Notes: generated by a model from the letters alone, not told the origin. Counted from the stretch's first letter, positions 26,721-36,383 are shown. The stretch: 62,114 nt of DNA from an uncultured Bacteroidota bacterium (GCA_903824785.1 CAIJYD010000056.1:1-62114); one strand, 5' to 3'. Made by a program: numbers and translations.

Positions 26721-28076
26721 ATGAATAACAATGACTTAATTCCGGCTGTTTTAAAGGATAAATTCTGGCTCGTTTCTGCCGATATGGGTTATGGACATCA
26801 ACGGGCCATTTTTCCTTTGAAAGCATTGGCGCAAGGCGGGTCTATTCTGAATGCAAATAATTCGCCTGATGCCAAAATGAAAGAACTTCGGCTCTGGAAG
26901 GAGATGCAGCGTACCTACGAATTCATGTCACGAGCCGGGAATTTGCCATTAATAGGTAATATTATCAAAAGCTTGTTGGATACTATGCTTTACATTCCGA
27001 CATATTACCCATTAAAAGACCGATCTAAAGCAACATTGCAGGTCAGGTATTTGAAGTCAGCAATAAAAAAAGGATTATGCGGAGGAGTCATTTTCAGGAT
27101 AACCAAACCTGAACTTCCTCTGATAACTTCGTTTTATTCCTCAGCAATAGCAGCTGAAATGGCTTATCACAGCATAATCTACTGTATTATCTGCGATACT
27201 GACATTAGCAGAGTGTGGGCATCAGAAGATGCTGATAAAAGCAATATTTTATATTTTGCACCGGGATCGGTTTCGGCTCAACGGTTACACTCTTATGGTG
27301 TGCCGGAGAAAAATATCTTGCTTACAGGGTTTCCTTTACCGTTGGATCTGCTTGGCGATCGAAGTCTTAATACCTTAAAGCATAATCTTAGCCGTCGTCT
27401 CATAAATCTGGATCCATATGGTAAGTTTCATGATCTGTATAGACACAGCATCAATGCTTTCCTGGTGAAAAATGAATTCAATAATATTCAAACCGATATT
27501 CAAAAAAAGTCGCTAACGATTACTTATGCTGTAGGCGGTGCAGGAGCTCAGAAAGAAATTGGCCGGCAAATTGCAGAAAGTCTTGCCAAAGAAATAAAAA
27601 ATGGAGAAGTAAAGCTGAATCTTGTAGCAGGTATAAGGCCAGAACTCAGGGATTATTTCGAAAAGGTTAAAAAAGAAATTTCCGGTGATAGTGAAAATAT
27701 AAAAGTTATTTGGGCAGATAACAACGACTCGTATTTTGAATTATTCAATCAATGTCTGCACACTACAGATATATTATGGACAAAGCCGAGCGAACTCTCT
27801 TTTTACTGTGCACTTGGTATCCCAATCATTCTCACCCCATTTATTGGTCCACAGGAAAAATGTAATCGTCGGTGGCTCAGAGAAATAGGAGCAGGGATAA
27901 AGCAACAGGATCCAGAATATACCAACCAATGGCTGTTTGACCTGTTAGATAGAGGAAGGCTTGCCGAAGCTGCATGGAACGGATTTCTGAAGGGCAGGAA
28001 ATATGGGACGTACAATATCCTGGATTTTCTGGAAACCGGAACTTTCGTTTCGAGCAATAATCCTTTGAAAAGGTAA
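26721..28076 (+). CDS. Putative GT-B (GT28/MGDG-synthase-like) glycosyltransferase
   Basis: 451 residues, no signal peptide. The N-terminus FWLVSADMGYGHQRAIFPLK resembles the nucleotide-free half of GT28 enzymes (compare 'GSGH' in MGDG synthases). The C-terminal half has a GT-B-like donor region: TITYAVGGAGAQKEIGRQIA, TDILWTKPSELSFYCALGIP and PFIGPQEKCN, like the MurG/MGDG 'sugar-nucleotide' loop. It is more divergent than its neighbour and may be a dedicated family. The cluster context (second glycosyltransferase, LpxH-like phosphoesterase) points to membrane glycolipid synthesis at the inner membrane face. Donor and acceptor are unknown. Confidence 0.6.
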   Translation: MNNNDLIPAVLKDKFWLVSADMGYGHQRAIFPLKALAQGGSILNANNSPDAKMKELRLWKEMQRTYEFMSRAGNLPLIGNIIKSLLDTMLYIPTYYPLKDRSKATLQVRYLKSAIKKGLCGGVIFRITKPELPLITSFYSSAIAAEMAYHSIIYCIICDTDISRVWASEDADKSNILYFAPGSVSAQRLHSYGVPEKNILLTGFPLPLDLLGDRSLNTLKHNLSRRLINLDPYGKFHDLYRHSINAFLVKNEFNNIQTDIQKKSLTITYAVGGAGAQKEIGRQIAESLAKEIKNGEVKLNLVAGIRPELRDYFEKVKKEISGDSENIKVIWADNNDSYFELFNQCLHTTDILWTKPSELSFYCALGIPIILTPFIGPQEKCNRRWLREIGAGIKQQDPEYTNQWLFDLLDRGRLAEAAWNGFLKGRKYGTYNILDFLETGTFVSSNNPLKR

Positions 28077-28163
28077 CTGTTTAATAATTAACATATTCTT
28101 CACAGCATTGTAACAGTATGATAACAACCGAACATTACTTTTGAGTATAAAAAGAGTTATACT

Positions 28164-29297
28164 TTGAGTAAATATCTGTTCTTATATCTTAAAACCGGAA
28201 GCGGTCATCTTGCACCGGCAAAAGCCGTGGCTGAAAAGATAAAAACCAAGAAGAAGGTCAATGTGGAAGTTCTTCTTGCAGATGGATTGGCGGATTCAAA
28301 TTTTCTTGTACGAAGGGTAATTGAAGATGGTTACAAAAATGCTATAAATAAGGCAGCCTGGACATTTGAGTTACTTTATGCAATACATAAAATAGCACTT
28401 GTTTCACAGCTTACTTCATTCCTGATGTCCGTATTTATGAAATTTGGAATTGAAAAGCAGATTCTTGCAACAAACCCCAAAAAAATTGTACTCTTTCACT
28501 TTTTTCTTGTAAAACCGGTATTCTCAGTTCTTAAAAAACACAATCTGGATATTCCGGTCATAACAGTGGTAACGGATCCTTTTACAGCCCACCCGATATG
28601 GTTCCAGAAAAAAGAACAAAATTTTATTGTGTTCAGCGAAATACTTAAAGATAAATGTATTGAGATGGGGATAAGTAAAAATAATTTACAAGTATTCCCT
28701 TTTGTTATTAATAGTAAATTTTCCCACAAGGTCAGTGAATCATTAAAGTTGATGACCCGCAAAAACCTTGGATTTGAACCTGAATCTAAAATTATTCTAA
28801 TAATGGGTGGCGGTGAAGGAATGCCTCACGGGAAAAGAATACTTAAAAAAATCATAGCAAGAAATCTGGAAGCTGAAATTGCAATAGTATGTGGGAAAAA
28901 TAAAAGCCTGTATGCTAAAGCAATGCAAATTAAAACTAAGTATAGTATAAAGAATCTTAAAGTTTACGGATTCGTGGATTTTGTACATTCACTCTTAAGT
29001 ATTTCAGATATTGTAATAACCAAATGCGGTGCATCAACCTCCATGGAAATTCTTATTATGGGAAAGGTTCCTGTTATAAATAATTATATATGGGAGCAGG
29101 AAAAAGGCAATATGGAATTCGTATGCGACAGTAAAATGGGTATACTGGAAAAAAATGCTACCATTCTGCCAGATGTTCTGAACAAACTCCTCACTGATGA
29201 AGCTTTCTACAAATCACTTATCAAAAACATTAAAAATGCTTCAATTAGTAATGGAGTAGGACCTGTATCGAATTACATTTTAAATTTTCAGCACTAA
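28164..29297 (+). CDS. MGDG-synthase/UgtP-like diacylglycerol glycosyltransferase (GT28)
   Basis: 377 residues. The N-terminus YLFLYLKTGSGHLAPAKAVA is the GSGH lipid-binding start of MGDG synthase-like enzymes. VVTDPFTAHPIWF is the acceptor-side motif, and the C-terminal GT28 domain has IILIMGGGEG, GFVDFVHSLL, DIVITKCGASTSMEIL and EQEKGN. Relatives add glucose or galactose to diacylglycerol. The start is a TTG at 28164: it places only two residues before the first strand, no in-frame ATG precedes it, and the next ATG falls well inside the domain. The phosphoesterase gene follows after 10 bp. Confidence 0.78.
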   Translation: MSKYLFLYLKTGSGHLAPAKAVAEKIKTKKKVNVEVLLADGLADSNFLVRRVIEDGYKNAINKAAWTFELLYAIHKIALVSQLTSFLMSVFMKFGIEKQILATNPKKIVLFHFFLVKPVFSVLKKHNLDIPVITVVTDPFTAHPIWFQKKEQNFIVFSEILKDKCIEMGISKNNLQVFPFVINSKFSHKVSESLKLMTRKNLGFEPESKIILIMGGGEGMPHGKRILKKIIARNLEAEIAIVCGKNKSLYAKAMQIKTKYSIKNLKVYGFVDFVHSLLSISDIVITKCGASTSMEILIMGKVPVINNYIWEQEKGNMEFVCDSKMGILEKNATILPDVLNKLLTDEAFYKSLIKNIKNASISNGVGPVSNYILNFQH

Positions 29298-29307
29298 AAC
29301 TAAAAAC

Positions 29308-30048
29308 ATGAATATTTTGATATTATCCGACCTGCACATTGATACTTGCGATAATTTCGGCACTTTTCAATGGGATGAAATGGAATTGATTATGCAAATA
29401 GAAGGCATAAGAGACACTTTTAATGTTGATAAAGTAATATTCAATGGCGATATTTTTGAGATGCAGAAATATACGTATGACGAAATCAAAAAGGCCAATC
29501 CAATACTAATGAGATACTTCAGTGACAATAATTTCATTTTCATAAAGGGAAATCACGACATAGTATGCGATTTTAGCGTTGAACATTTACAGTTTACAAA
29601 TTCGCATGGGCAATCAATTTATATAGAGCATGGCCATAATGCCGATTGGTTTAATGGAAGCAGATTAGGACGTGCTATAGGTAAGTTTGGTATATCACTT
29701 CTTAAGAAGGTGTCTCATTCAAGATACCTTATGGACATATATTTTAAAATAGTAGCTTTTGAAGACCAGATTAATCATATTCCAAAGAGTTATAACACAA
29801 TAAAATACCTTTCTTACGCCCTTAAACTCCTAAAAGAGCACGACATGGTAATACTGTCGCATACCCATAAGCTTGAGTCGCATCACACCTACTATTTAAA
29901 TAAGAAAAAACGCTACCTGAATTCCGGTTCATGTTCTCTTGGACGATTTCAGGGCATCCTGATGGATACTGAAACTCTAAAATATGAGTTAATTAAAGAG
30001 ACAAAAGAATCGATAAAAAATTCTCGTCAAATGGCGTATGCTATTTAA
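29308..30048 (+). CDS. Calcineurin-like metallophosphoesterase, LpxH-like
   Basis: 246 residues. All five metal-binding blocks are present: LSDLHID (D8, H10), FNGDIFE, KGNHD, EHGHN and LSHTHK. The spacing and the aromatic/basic insert resemble UDP-2,3-diacylglucosamine pyrophosphatase (LpxH) and related lipid phosphoesterases. Being 10 bp after the glycosyltransferase, it is probably co-translated and acts on a nucleotide-sugar or lipid-phosphate intermediate of the same pathway. A general phosphoesterase is the alternative. Confidence 0.8.
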   Translation: MNILILSDLHIDTCDNFGTFQWDEMELIMQIEGIRDTFNVDKVIFNGDIFEMQKYTYDEIKKANPILMRYFSDNNFIFIKGNHDIVCDFSVEHLQFTNSHGQSIYIEHGHNADWFNGSRLGRAIGKFGISLLKKVSHSRYLMDIYFKIVAFEDQINHIPKSYNTIKYLSYALKLLKEHDMVILSHTHKLESHHTYYLNKKKRYLNSGSCSLGRFQGILMDTETLKYELIKETKESIKNSRQMAYAI

Positions 30049-30097
30049 TAATGAAAGTTGCAGAATATTTTACAGTAATCTATTAATATGGCTTCCC

Positions 30098-30856
30098 TTA
30101 TTTTTCAAGCCACTTTCTGAAATCTGATGTTCGTGCGGCGCTGATCAAGATCTCATCATCTGATAAAGGAACCGTGCTGATCTTTAATCTGCTTTTTGAA
30201 AGAATGTCGATCTTTTCTATATTTTTATACTGAACAATATACTGCCGGTTCACCCTGAAGAATACCTCCGGATCCAAAATGGTTTCCAATAGATCAAGCG
30301 AAAATACAATGGGATAATGTCTTTTGCCTGCTGTGCAAAGAAAAGTGCTTTTTTCTTTGGAATAAAAGAATGCAACATCTCCTGTTTCAACAATTTTTAT
30401 TTTGCCTGAAATAGCAACAACGAACCGTTTTTTATATTTATCATTCCTGTTTTCAATAGTTGCCAGAAGCTTCTGAAGATTCACATTTTGTCCTGAAGAG
30501 CTGAGTTTTTTATATTTGGCAATGCTTTGTTCAAGCCTTGCTTCGCTGACAGGTTTAAGGAGGTAATCGACGCTGTTAAGCTCAAATGCTTTTATTGCAT
30601 ATTCATCATATGCAGTAGTGAAGATTACGTATGATTCAATTTTTATCTTTTTGAAAATATCAAAGCTCAGGCCATCTCCTAATTGTATGTCGAGCATAAT
30701 CAGATCTGGATGCGGATGGCTCTCAAACCACTTTATTGCCGACTCAACTGTATCAATTACAGAGATAACCTCAATTTCAGGGTTAAGGCTCTTCAGAAGC
30801 TTTTCAAGCCTGAAGGCAGCAAGTTGTTCATCTTCTATAATAAGGGTTGTAATCAT
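30098..30856 (-). CDS. LytTR-family response regulator
   Basis: 252 residues. The N-terminal receiver has the acidic pair E8/D9 and the phosphorylation site D56 (LIMLDIQLG), then TTAYDEYAIKAF with the conserved Thr and the Lys in LLKPVSE. The C-terminal LytTR DNA-binding domain (about 145-250) shows the GKIKIVETGDVAFFYSKE start and FFRVNRQYIVQYKNIEKI. It overlaps the sensor kinase gene by 4 bp (ATGA), so the two are translationally coupled. LytTR proteins bind two short direct repeats about two helical turns apart. Such repeats occur upstream of this operon at 34351-34378 and again at 38188-38215. Confidence 0.93.
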   Translation of the reverse strand: MITTLIIEDEQLAAFRLEKLLKSLNPEIEVISVIDTVESAIKWFESHPHPDLIMLDIQLGDGLSFDIFKKIKIESYVIFTTAYDEYAIKAFELNSVDYLLKPVSEARLEQSIAKYKKLSSSGQNVNLQKLLATIENRNDKYKKRFVVAISGKIKIVETGDVAFFYSKEKSTFLCTAGKRHYPIVFSLDLLETILDPEVFFRVNRQYIVQYKNIEKIDILSKSRLKISTVPLSDDEILISAARTSDFRKWLEK

Positions 30857-31863
30857 AATTCTACCTGCAGCAAGGGAATTTTCACCCTGAATATTTCACC
30901 ATTTTCAGTCACTACCATTTTTGCTGATGTGAAGAAACCATAACGTGCCCTGATATTTTCCAATCCTTGTCCGGTTGAAGTGACGCCAGTTTTTCTCTGA
31001 ATATTATTGGTGACAGTTATCGATTCATTGTCAGCAATTAATTCCACAATAAGCGGATTCTCCCTGGAGATGACATTGTGTTTTATTGAGTTCTCTACCA
31101 GCATTTGAAGCACAAGAGGAGGTACAACATGATTGTGAAGTTCCTCTGAGATACCAACTTTTATTTCAAGTGATCCGTGGAATCTTGTCATTTGAAGACT
31201 GATATAACTCCGGAGTATTTTGATCTCTTCACCTAGAGATACCAGCTCTTTCTCTCCGCTTTTCATCATATAACGAAGCAGGGCAGAGAGATTCTCAATA
31301 TATTCCACCACCGGTTTATTATCTTCCACCATGCTGGTGAGACTGTTAAGGCTGTTAAAGAGAAAATGGGGATTGATTTGTGCCCTGAGAGCCTCAAATC
31401 TCGCTTCAAGGTTATCTTTTTCTAGTCTTACAGATTTGGAGAAATTATACTTCCATTGTCTGTAAAAAAATGCTGATTCGTTAATAGTTGTAATAAAAAA
31501 CGTAATTAAAAGGGTTATGAATATATCCATCCCCGGATTAAGCATTTCAGGAAAATCAAAGTACTTTCTCTCCACTGAATAGAGGGCAATACTGAAAATA
31601 AGTGTATATACCAGGATGGCTGATATTTCGATAAGCAGATGCAGAACAGGCTTCTCCTCCCATGGGAATTTTTTCCAGAGTAAGGTCACGATTGTGGTGC
31701 ACCCCAGCCAGATTCCGGCAGTCATGGTAATGCCCTGAAATGCTATTTTGATTGATAAATCTGTATCCGATATTCCAAAGCTGATGAGGTAAACTCCTGC
31801 TATAATAATCCCGACCAGAGGTATAAGGCAAAAAAGGCTTTTATTAAAATATGTGTCTTTCAT
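30853..31863 (-). CDS. LytS-type sensor histidine kinase
   Basis: 336 residues from the ATG at 31863; a TTG 15 bp upstream would add only five residues. Four membrane helices span residues about 8-30, 38-63, 74-96 and 112-134, with no extracellular sensor domain. The kinase core has the HisKA_7TM/LytS-like motif AQINPHFLFNSLNSL with H166, and an ATPase domain with LVENSIKHN and GQGLENIRARYG. It phosphorylates the LytTR regulator encoded next. The TonB receptor gene precedes it by 29 bp, so ligand sensing may be linked to the receptor. Confidence 0.92.
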   Translation of the reverse strand: MKDTYFNKSLFCLIPLVGIIIAGVYLISFGISDTDLSIKIAFQGITMTAGIWLGCTTIVTLLWKKFPWEEKPVLHLLIEISAILVYTLIFSIALYSVERKYFDFPEMLNPGMDIFITLLITFFITTINESAFFYRQWKYNFSKSVRLEKDNLEARFEALRAQINPHFLFNSLNSLTSMVEDNKPVVEYIENLSALLRYMMKSGEKELVSLGEEIKILRSYISLQMTRFHGSLEIKVGISEELHNHVVPPLVLQMLVENSIKHNVISRENPLIVELIADNESITVTNNIQRKTGVTSTGQGLENIRARYGFFTSAKMVVTENGEIFRVKIPLLQVEL

Positions 31864-31892
31864 AGTTCTCAGATGCAAATCTATAAAATATT

Positions 31893-34268
31893 TCAGAACT
31901 GAATTCTGTAAAGGAACATAGGTATGAATCCCTGTTGATAAACATAGTACATTTCATCTTTTTTACCATCATAACCTTCCATAAAGATACTCCTGTAGCC
32001 TGTAATATTCTGCAGATCGATCCCCCACTCATGGCTGAATTTATTACGATTAACCTTAATGCCGAATCGAAGGTCGGTGCGGAAGTAGTCATCGTATTTA
32101 TTTTCATAAGCCCTTGACCAGTCATAAACAGTAGCATGCTGTTCCCTTGAAGCTTCAAGATCAAGGGGAATGTACCTTTTACCTCCTGCCCAGACTGTTC
32201 TGATATCAACAGTTAACATTGAACGTTGGCTTAATTTATGCTCATACCCCCCGAGCAGGTTAAATACATAGTTCCCGTTAAATGCACTGTTTCTCCATTT
32301 ATTGTCATATCCCTGATATAGGGAATTGAATACCGATGTGGTAAAAAGGAAATACCATCCACGGCTCATGAACTTTTCAACGGTCAATTCAATACCATAG
32401 TTTTTACCTTTCCCTGAATTGATAAGGCTGTCTTCCAAAGCAGAGCCGAACTGATCACCGATATTAATGAGTGAATATTCAGGGAAGGAAGCTTTAACGG
32501 GTATTTTATAAAGATGCTGGTAATAGCTTTCGAGTTTAACACGAAATTCATTGCTGAACAGGTACTGGTAGCCCAGGATAAGGTGTGCGCTTTTTGACAT
32601 TCCAACATCCTCATTAGTCCTTAGGTAGCTTCCTGTTACCGGGTTGTAATCCTGAAAATAGTAAACTCCTTTTGGCTGAAGCTGGCTGTGAAGTCCGAAT
32701 CCGAAATTAAATGATCCTTTTTCAGATATCTTATAACTTACACTCAGCCTTGGTTCGGCTGCAAGTTCCATGTTGATGCCGGCATACTGAAGATGAACCC
32801 CTGCATAGGTAGTCAGCCTTCCTCCGATAATATGCTGCCACTGGCCATAGGCTCTGTAGAGCATCATCTTTCCGTCAATATCCGTAAAAGTTACAAATCG
32901 TCTATAATCAGAGTCGTTTATACTGTCGAGATAATTGATGTTATATTTGTCTATAATAAGTCCAATGCTTGCGTTATCGGAAGCGCTGAACTTTTTTCTC
33001 AGTTGTGTCGAAAATGATAGTTTATTCTCAGTCTGATTTTCCCTGACAAAAGGGATGAAGGTTTCATTTTTTACTGAATCGACAAAAGCCTGAGAATTTG
33101 AATGCTGCCATGACAGGGTGGTTTTAATACGGGTTTTATTATTGAAATAGTAAGTATGTGATAGCCCGAGTACACCCAGCTCGGATCCAAAGTCAGTTGC
33201 TATCCCTAAAGGATTATACTGGTTTTCAGTTGTATCTGTCAGATCTCGTCCCAGGGCGATGAAGCTTTTTCCCCATAGACCAAAGAGTTTGAACCTTCCT
33301 GTTTTAGTGCCGGGTATATCAATCAGGAATGTAAGGTCCTGGTATTGAGGGATTGCAGTCCCGGTTCCTACACTAAATCCCATCTGGTTTACCAGTTCTA
33401 GAGTTGAATAGCGGTAATTGGCAAGAAAGGAGGCATTCTGACCATTTTTAAGTTTTAAGAGTGGGCCTTCTGCTCCAAATTCAAAACCGTTAAATCCAAC
33501 CTGTCCGGTAAATTCATGTTCATTTGCATTACCTGACCTGAGGTTAATATCAAACGCCCCTGCCAGTGCATTTCCATATTCAGCAGGGAAAGCTCCTGTA
33601 AGGAAATCAGAGTTGGCCAGAAGATTATTGTTTACCATACTGACAGGTCCTCCGGTTGTTCCCTGCGCACCAAAATGATTCGGGTTGGGGATCTCTATTC
33701 CCTCCAGTCTCCATAAGATTCCTGCAGGCGAATTACCTCTTATAATTATATCATTTCGTGAGTCATTCTGGGTCATTACACCTGCATAATTAGCTACCAT
33801 TCTGGCAGGATCGCCAAGACTTCCTGCAAAACGCTCGGTTTCCTCAACTGAAAAAGTACGCGCGCTGACTGTAGCCAATTCATTCTGCGCTTCCGACTTC
33901 TTTGAAGAGGCAGTAACCACAACTTCACTCAGTGCATTGGTTTTTTCAATAAGGGATATCTCCAGAACCAGCTCTTTCCCGCTCACGAGTAACATGTTGT
34001 TAAGTTCTTTCGATTCATATCCAAGATAGTTGATTTGCAGCGACTGTCTTCCCAGAGGAATATTTTTCATCTCAAATGTTCCGTTTATGTCTGTGAAAAC
34101 CCCAACCCTGGGTTCTGAATTCACGAGAACTACGGAAGCCCCGATTATGGGATATCCTGATACAGCATCAGTTACAGTACCGCGAATAGTCTGAGTCATT
34201 TCGTGAGCTGCTGATACAGAATAGATATTTAATAAAGAAATCCCAAGGACAATCAGAATGTTTTTCAT
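31893..34268 (-). CDS. TonB-dependent receptor with carboxypeptidase-like domain
   Basis: 791 residues from the ATG at 34268. The longer frame from a TTG at 34295 is rejected because that TTG lies within the -7 box and the signal peptide MKNILIVLGISLLNIYSVSA starts at 34268. A CarboxypepD-regulatory domain follows (about 27-112), then a plug (SRNDIIIRGNSPAG, AFPAEYGNALAG) and a long 22-strand-type barrel ending in the aromatic residue of FLYRIQF. It heads an operon with LytS and LytTR genes. No SusD-like gene is present. It probably imports or senses a peptide, siderophore-like or small glycan ligand; which one is unknown. Confidence 0.92.
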   Translation of the reverse strand: MKNILIVLGISLLNIYSVSAAHEMTQTIRGTVTDAVSGYPIIGASVVLVNSEPRVGVFTDINGTFEMKNIPLGRQSLQINYLGYESKELNNMLLVSGKELVLEISLIEKTNALSEVVVTASSKKSEAQNELATVSARTFSVEETERFAGSLGDPARMVANYAGVMTQNDSRNDIIIRGNSPAGILWRLEGIEIPNPNHFGAQGTTGGPVSMVNNNLLANSDFLTGAFPAEYGNALAGAFDINLRSGNANEHEFTGQVGFNGFEFGAEGPLLKLKNGQNASFLANYRYSTLELVNQMGFSVGTGTAIPQYQDLTFLIDIPGTKTGRFKLFGLWGKSFIALGRDLTDTTENQYNPLGIATDFGSELGVLGLSHTYYFNNKTRIKTTLSWQHSNSQAFVDSVKNETFIPFVRENQTENKLSFSTQLRKKFSASDNASIGLIIDKYNINYLDSINDSDYRRFVTFTDIDGKMMLYRAYGQWQHIIGGRLTTYAGVHLQYAGINMELAAEPRLSVSYKISEKGSFNFGFGLHSQLQPKGVYYFQDYNPVTGSYLRTNEDVGMSKSAHLILGYQYLFSNEFRVKLESYYQHLYKIPVKASFPEYSLINIGDQFGSALEDSLINSGKGKNYGIELTVEKFMSRGWYFLFTTSVFNSLYQGYDNKWRNSAFNGNYVFNLLGGYEHKLSQRSMLTVDIRTVWAGGKRYIPLDLEASREQHATVYDWSRAYENKYDDYFRTDLRFGIKVNRNKFSHEWGIDLQNITGYRSIFMEGYDGKKDEMYYVYQQGFIPMFLYRIQF

Positions 34269-34292
34269 GGCAATATGGTTATATATTTCAGG

Positions 34293-34383
34293 CAAAGCTA
34301 TTTCTGTTATTCCGCAACAAGAAATAAAACATTATGAAACAATGAAACAGGAAGATGAACGACGATTTTTGAAGATGAGTCAG
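34293..34383 (-). promoter_or_regulatory. Promoter and LytTR-type operator, copy A (TonB-LytS-LytTR operon)
   Basis: On the minus strand TAGCTTTG (34293-34300) is a full TAnnTTTG -7 box, 25 bp from the ATG. Upstream, after about 50 bp, GAAGATGA (plus-strand spelling) occurs at 34351-34358 and 34371-34378, a 20-bp period. The block from GTTATTCCG (34306) to GAGTCA (34383) is repeated with substitutions at 38144-38219, where the -7 box lies at the same distance. The site sits in front of an operon that encodes a LytTR regulator, so autoregulation is the natural reading. Binding is inferred. Confidence 0.6.
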
Positions 34384-34561
34384 TAAAGATAATAAAGAGT
34401 CATATCGGTTTTTAGTTGACAGAGGGTTTACTACTATGGTTATTCAGATTGCCCCACATTGTGGCACAATTAATATTGTAATATACATATCTCTGCTGAT
34501 TTGAAAATACTAAATATCAGATATTTATAGAACAGTTCAGTCAAATGGTTAATCGGAAAGA

Positions 34562-35197
34562 CTAAAACTTTACAAAAAAAGTAAGAATTCCCAATCCTGT
34601 CAGTACTATTCCGGTAATAAGCTTTTCATGATGTTCCAGGAAATGTAATTTAAGTTGTTTTGTGCCTTTAAAACCGGCATAAACGAACAAACACATTAGA
34701 AGTACAGTTGTAAATGTGTAAACGACTGAAACAATAAAGATACCTGCCCATCCTGTCATCCCTGCCTGAAAATAATAAGCTTCAATTTCAACGCACGGTG
34801 TGAGAAACATAGCTACACTTAGACTTACCAGGAGACTAATCCTTGATTTGGTACTGGTTTGAGTTTGCCTGTTTTCAGGATCTGTATGATGGAAATCGTT
34901 CACGCTTCTGAAATCCAGAATAATATAGATAATTCCTAAAACTATCAGGATGAATGGTGCCACATAATCTATGACAAAATTATATTTACTGGAAAGTTCA
35001 ATACCTATCAGCCCCACAATAATACCAATCAAAATTGTGCTTAATGTATGGGAAAATCCTGTTATTAAAGTTGCTGATAAGGTTTCTTTAAGAGTCCACT
35101 TTTCTGTTTTGCCAATAGCGAGAAGGGGGATCCAGTGGTTTGGTATCGAAGCATGGATTATGCTTAATGCAAGACTTCCAATGAAAATTTGCCACAT
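34562..35197 (-). CDS. Six-helix membrane protein, NicO/UreH-like putative metal exporter
   Basis: 211 residues with six predicted membrane helices. The first helix has HASIPNHWIPLLAIGK and the second TGFSHTLSTILIG. These His-containing motifs recall nickel/cobalt transporters (NicO, RcnA) and UreH/SafE-like families. A middle loop is His-rich (DFHHTDPE). The fifth region has MFLTPCVEIEAYYFQ. Metal transport is a family-level inference; the closest family cannot be fixed by eye. It lies between the LytTR operon and the methyltransferase, 92 bp after the latter's stop. Confidence 0.6.
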   Translation of the reverse strand: MWQIFIGSLALSIIHASIPNHWIPLLAIGKTEKWTLKETLSATLITGFSHTLSTILIGIIVGLIGIELSSKYNFVIDYVAPFILIVLGIIYIILDFRSVNDFHHTDPENRQTQTSTKSRISLLVSLSVAMFLTPCVEIEAYYFQAGMTGWAGIFIVSVVYTFTTVLLMCLFVYAGFKGTKQLKLHFLEHHEKLITGIVLTGLGILTFFVKF

Positions 35198-35289
35198 ATT
35201 TTTTTGTTTTGGTGAAGCGACTATTTAATAACTCTGATCTTTTTTTACAAGATTAATTATTAATCACATCTGCTCAACTTCTTTAGAGC

Positions 35290-36273
35290 TTATTTCAATG
35301 GTTTCTCAATCAGAAAGTAAGCTCCGAAATTAATAGTCCCTTCATCAACAAGATCAAATCCGCCCGCGCGGAATAGTTTTTTCCAGTCAGACCGTGTGGC
35401 AAACGCAAGGCTTAGTATGTTAGCCAATGCAAAAGATGCATAACCTCTTACAACAATAATCAACAGGAACCTTCCTCCTGGTTTCAATAAGCGCCACATT
35501 TCCTTTAACCCCGGTAATTTATTTTCCCCCAGATGGTCAAACATATAGGAACTTACAGCGGCATCAAAGGTATTTTCAGCAAAAGGCATTGACGTAATAT
35601 CACCCTGCTCTATTTTTACCCGTGAAGATATTCCGGCCAGATCTAAATTTCTTCTGAGTAAAGTTTTACCACCATCATCAATATAATTGGCATCAAAACG
35701 ATCAAATGCAACAATGTTAATGTCCGATGATGTTTTTGATAGCGAAATAGTAGTTCTTCCTGCCCCGCAGCCAACATCAATTACATTATTCTTTCCTGCT
35801 TTATACAGGCCAACGTATGGTAAGATAATATTAGTGGTGCTGTTCGAATCCCTCGCAATAATATTTCCAAGGAAAAGGTTGACAGCCAGCAAAAGGAGGA
35901 AGGTAAATAAAATAATTTGCAAGGCAGGATTTCCGGCCAGACTGAAATAGGAATAGAAGGCTAACAGGACCACAATGAAAGAGGCGACTCCAAAACCTTT
36001 GTTCCATTTAGAAGACCATCCAAAATCAAAACTTTCAGGAGCTGTTTGCTTTCTGAATTTTTTCAGTGTTTTTTCCGGAAGCAGCATCCACCCTCCGAAA
36101 ACTGTTATGAGGAATATCAGAGCATGACTTACGATCAACCCGGTAAGGATCGAAGGGAATAGTTTTTCATCGGGAAGAACGTTGATGTAGATTATAGCCA
36201 GAATTGCAGCGACACCAATAACAATACCTGTATGCGAATGGCTTCCAAACCATGTTTTATTCTTTGTCTCCAT
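35290..36273 (-). CDS. Membrane-anchored class I SAM-dependent methyltransferase
   Basis: 327 residues from the ATG at 36273; an upstream extension to 36309 adds only MIFVSIILKHKL and is not needed. Four membrane helices occupy about residues 12-130. The methyltransferase domain then follows with motif I NVIDVGCGAGRTT, motif II around IVAFDRFDANYI, motif IV FDAAVSSYMFDHLG and LKPGGRFLLIIVVRG. The four-helix anchor with a Methyltransf_11-type domain suggests action on a membrane-associated substrate. The substrate is not known. Confidence 0.82.
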   Translation of the reverse strand: METKNKTWFGSHSHTGIVIGVAAILAIIYINVLPDEKLFPSILTGLIVSHALIFLITVFGGWMLLPEKTLKKFRKQTAPESFDFGWSSKWNKGFGVASFIVVLLAFYSYFSLAGNPALQIILFTFLLLLAVNLFLGNIIARDSNSTTNIILPYVGLYKAGKNNVIDVGCGAGRTTISLSKTSSDINIVAFDRFDANYIDDGGKTLLRRNLDLAGISSRVKIEQGDITSMPFAENTFDAAVSSYMFDHLGENKLPGLKEMWRLLKPGGRFLLIIVVRGYASFALANILSLAFATRSDWKKLFRAGGFDLVDEGTINFGAYFLIEKPLK

Positions 36274-36383
36274 TAGTTTATGTTTTAATATTATGGAAAC
36301 AAAGATCACCTGATTTCATCTTAAGAAGTTTGCATTTCTTGCGAATTTGTTTGCAAATCTTGCGACAACATTCAAAAGGCTGA

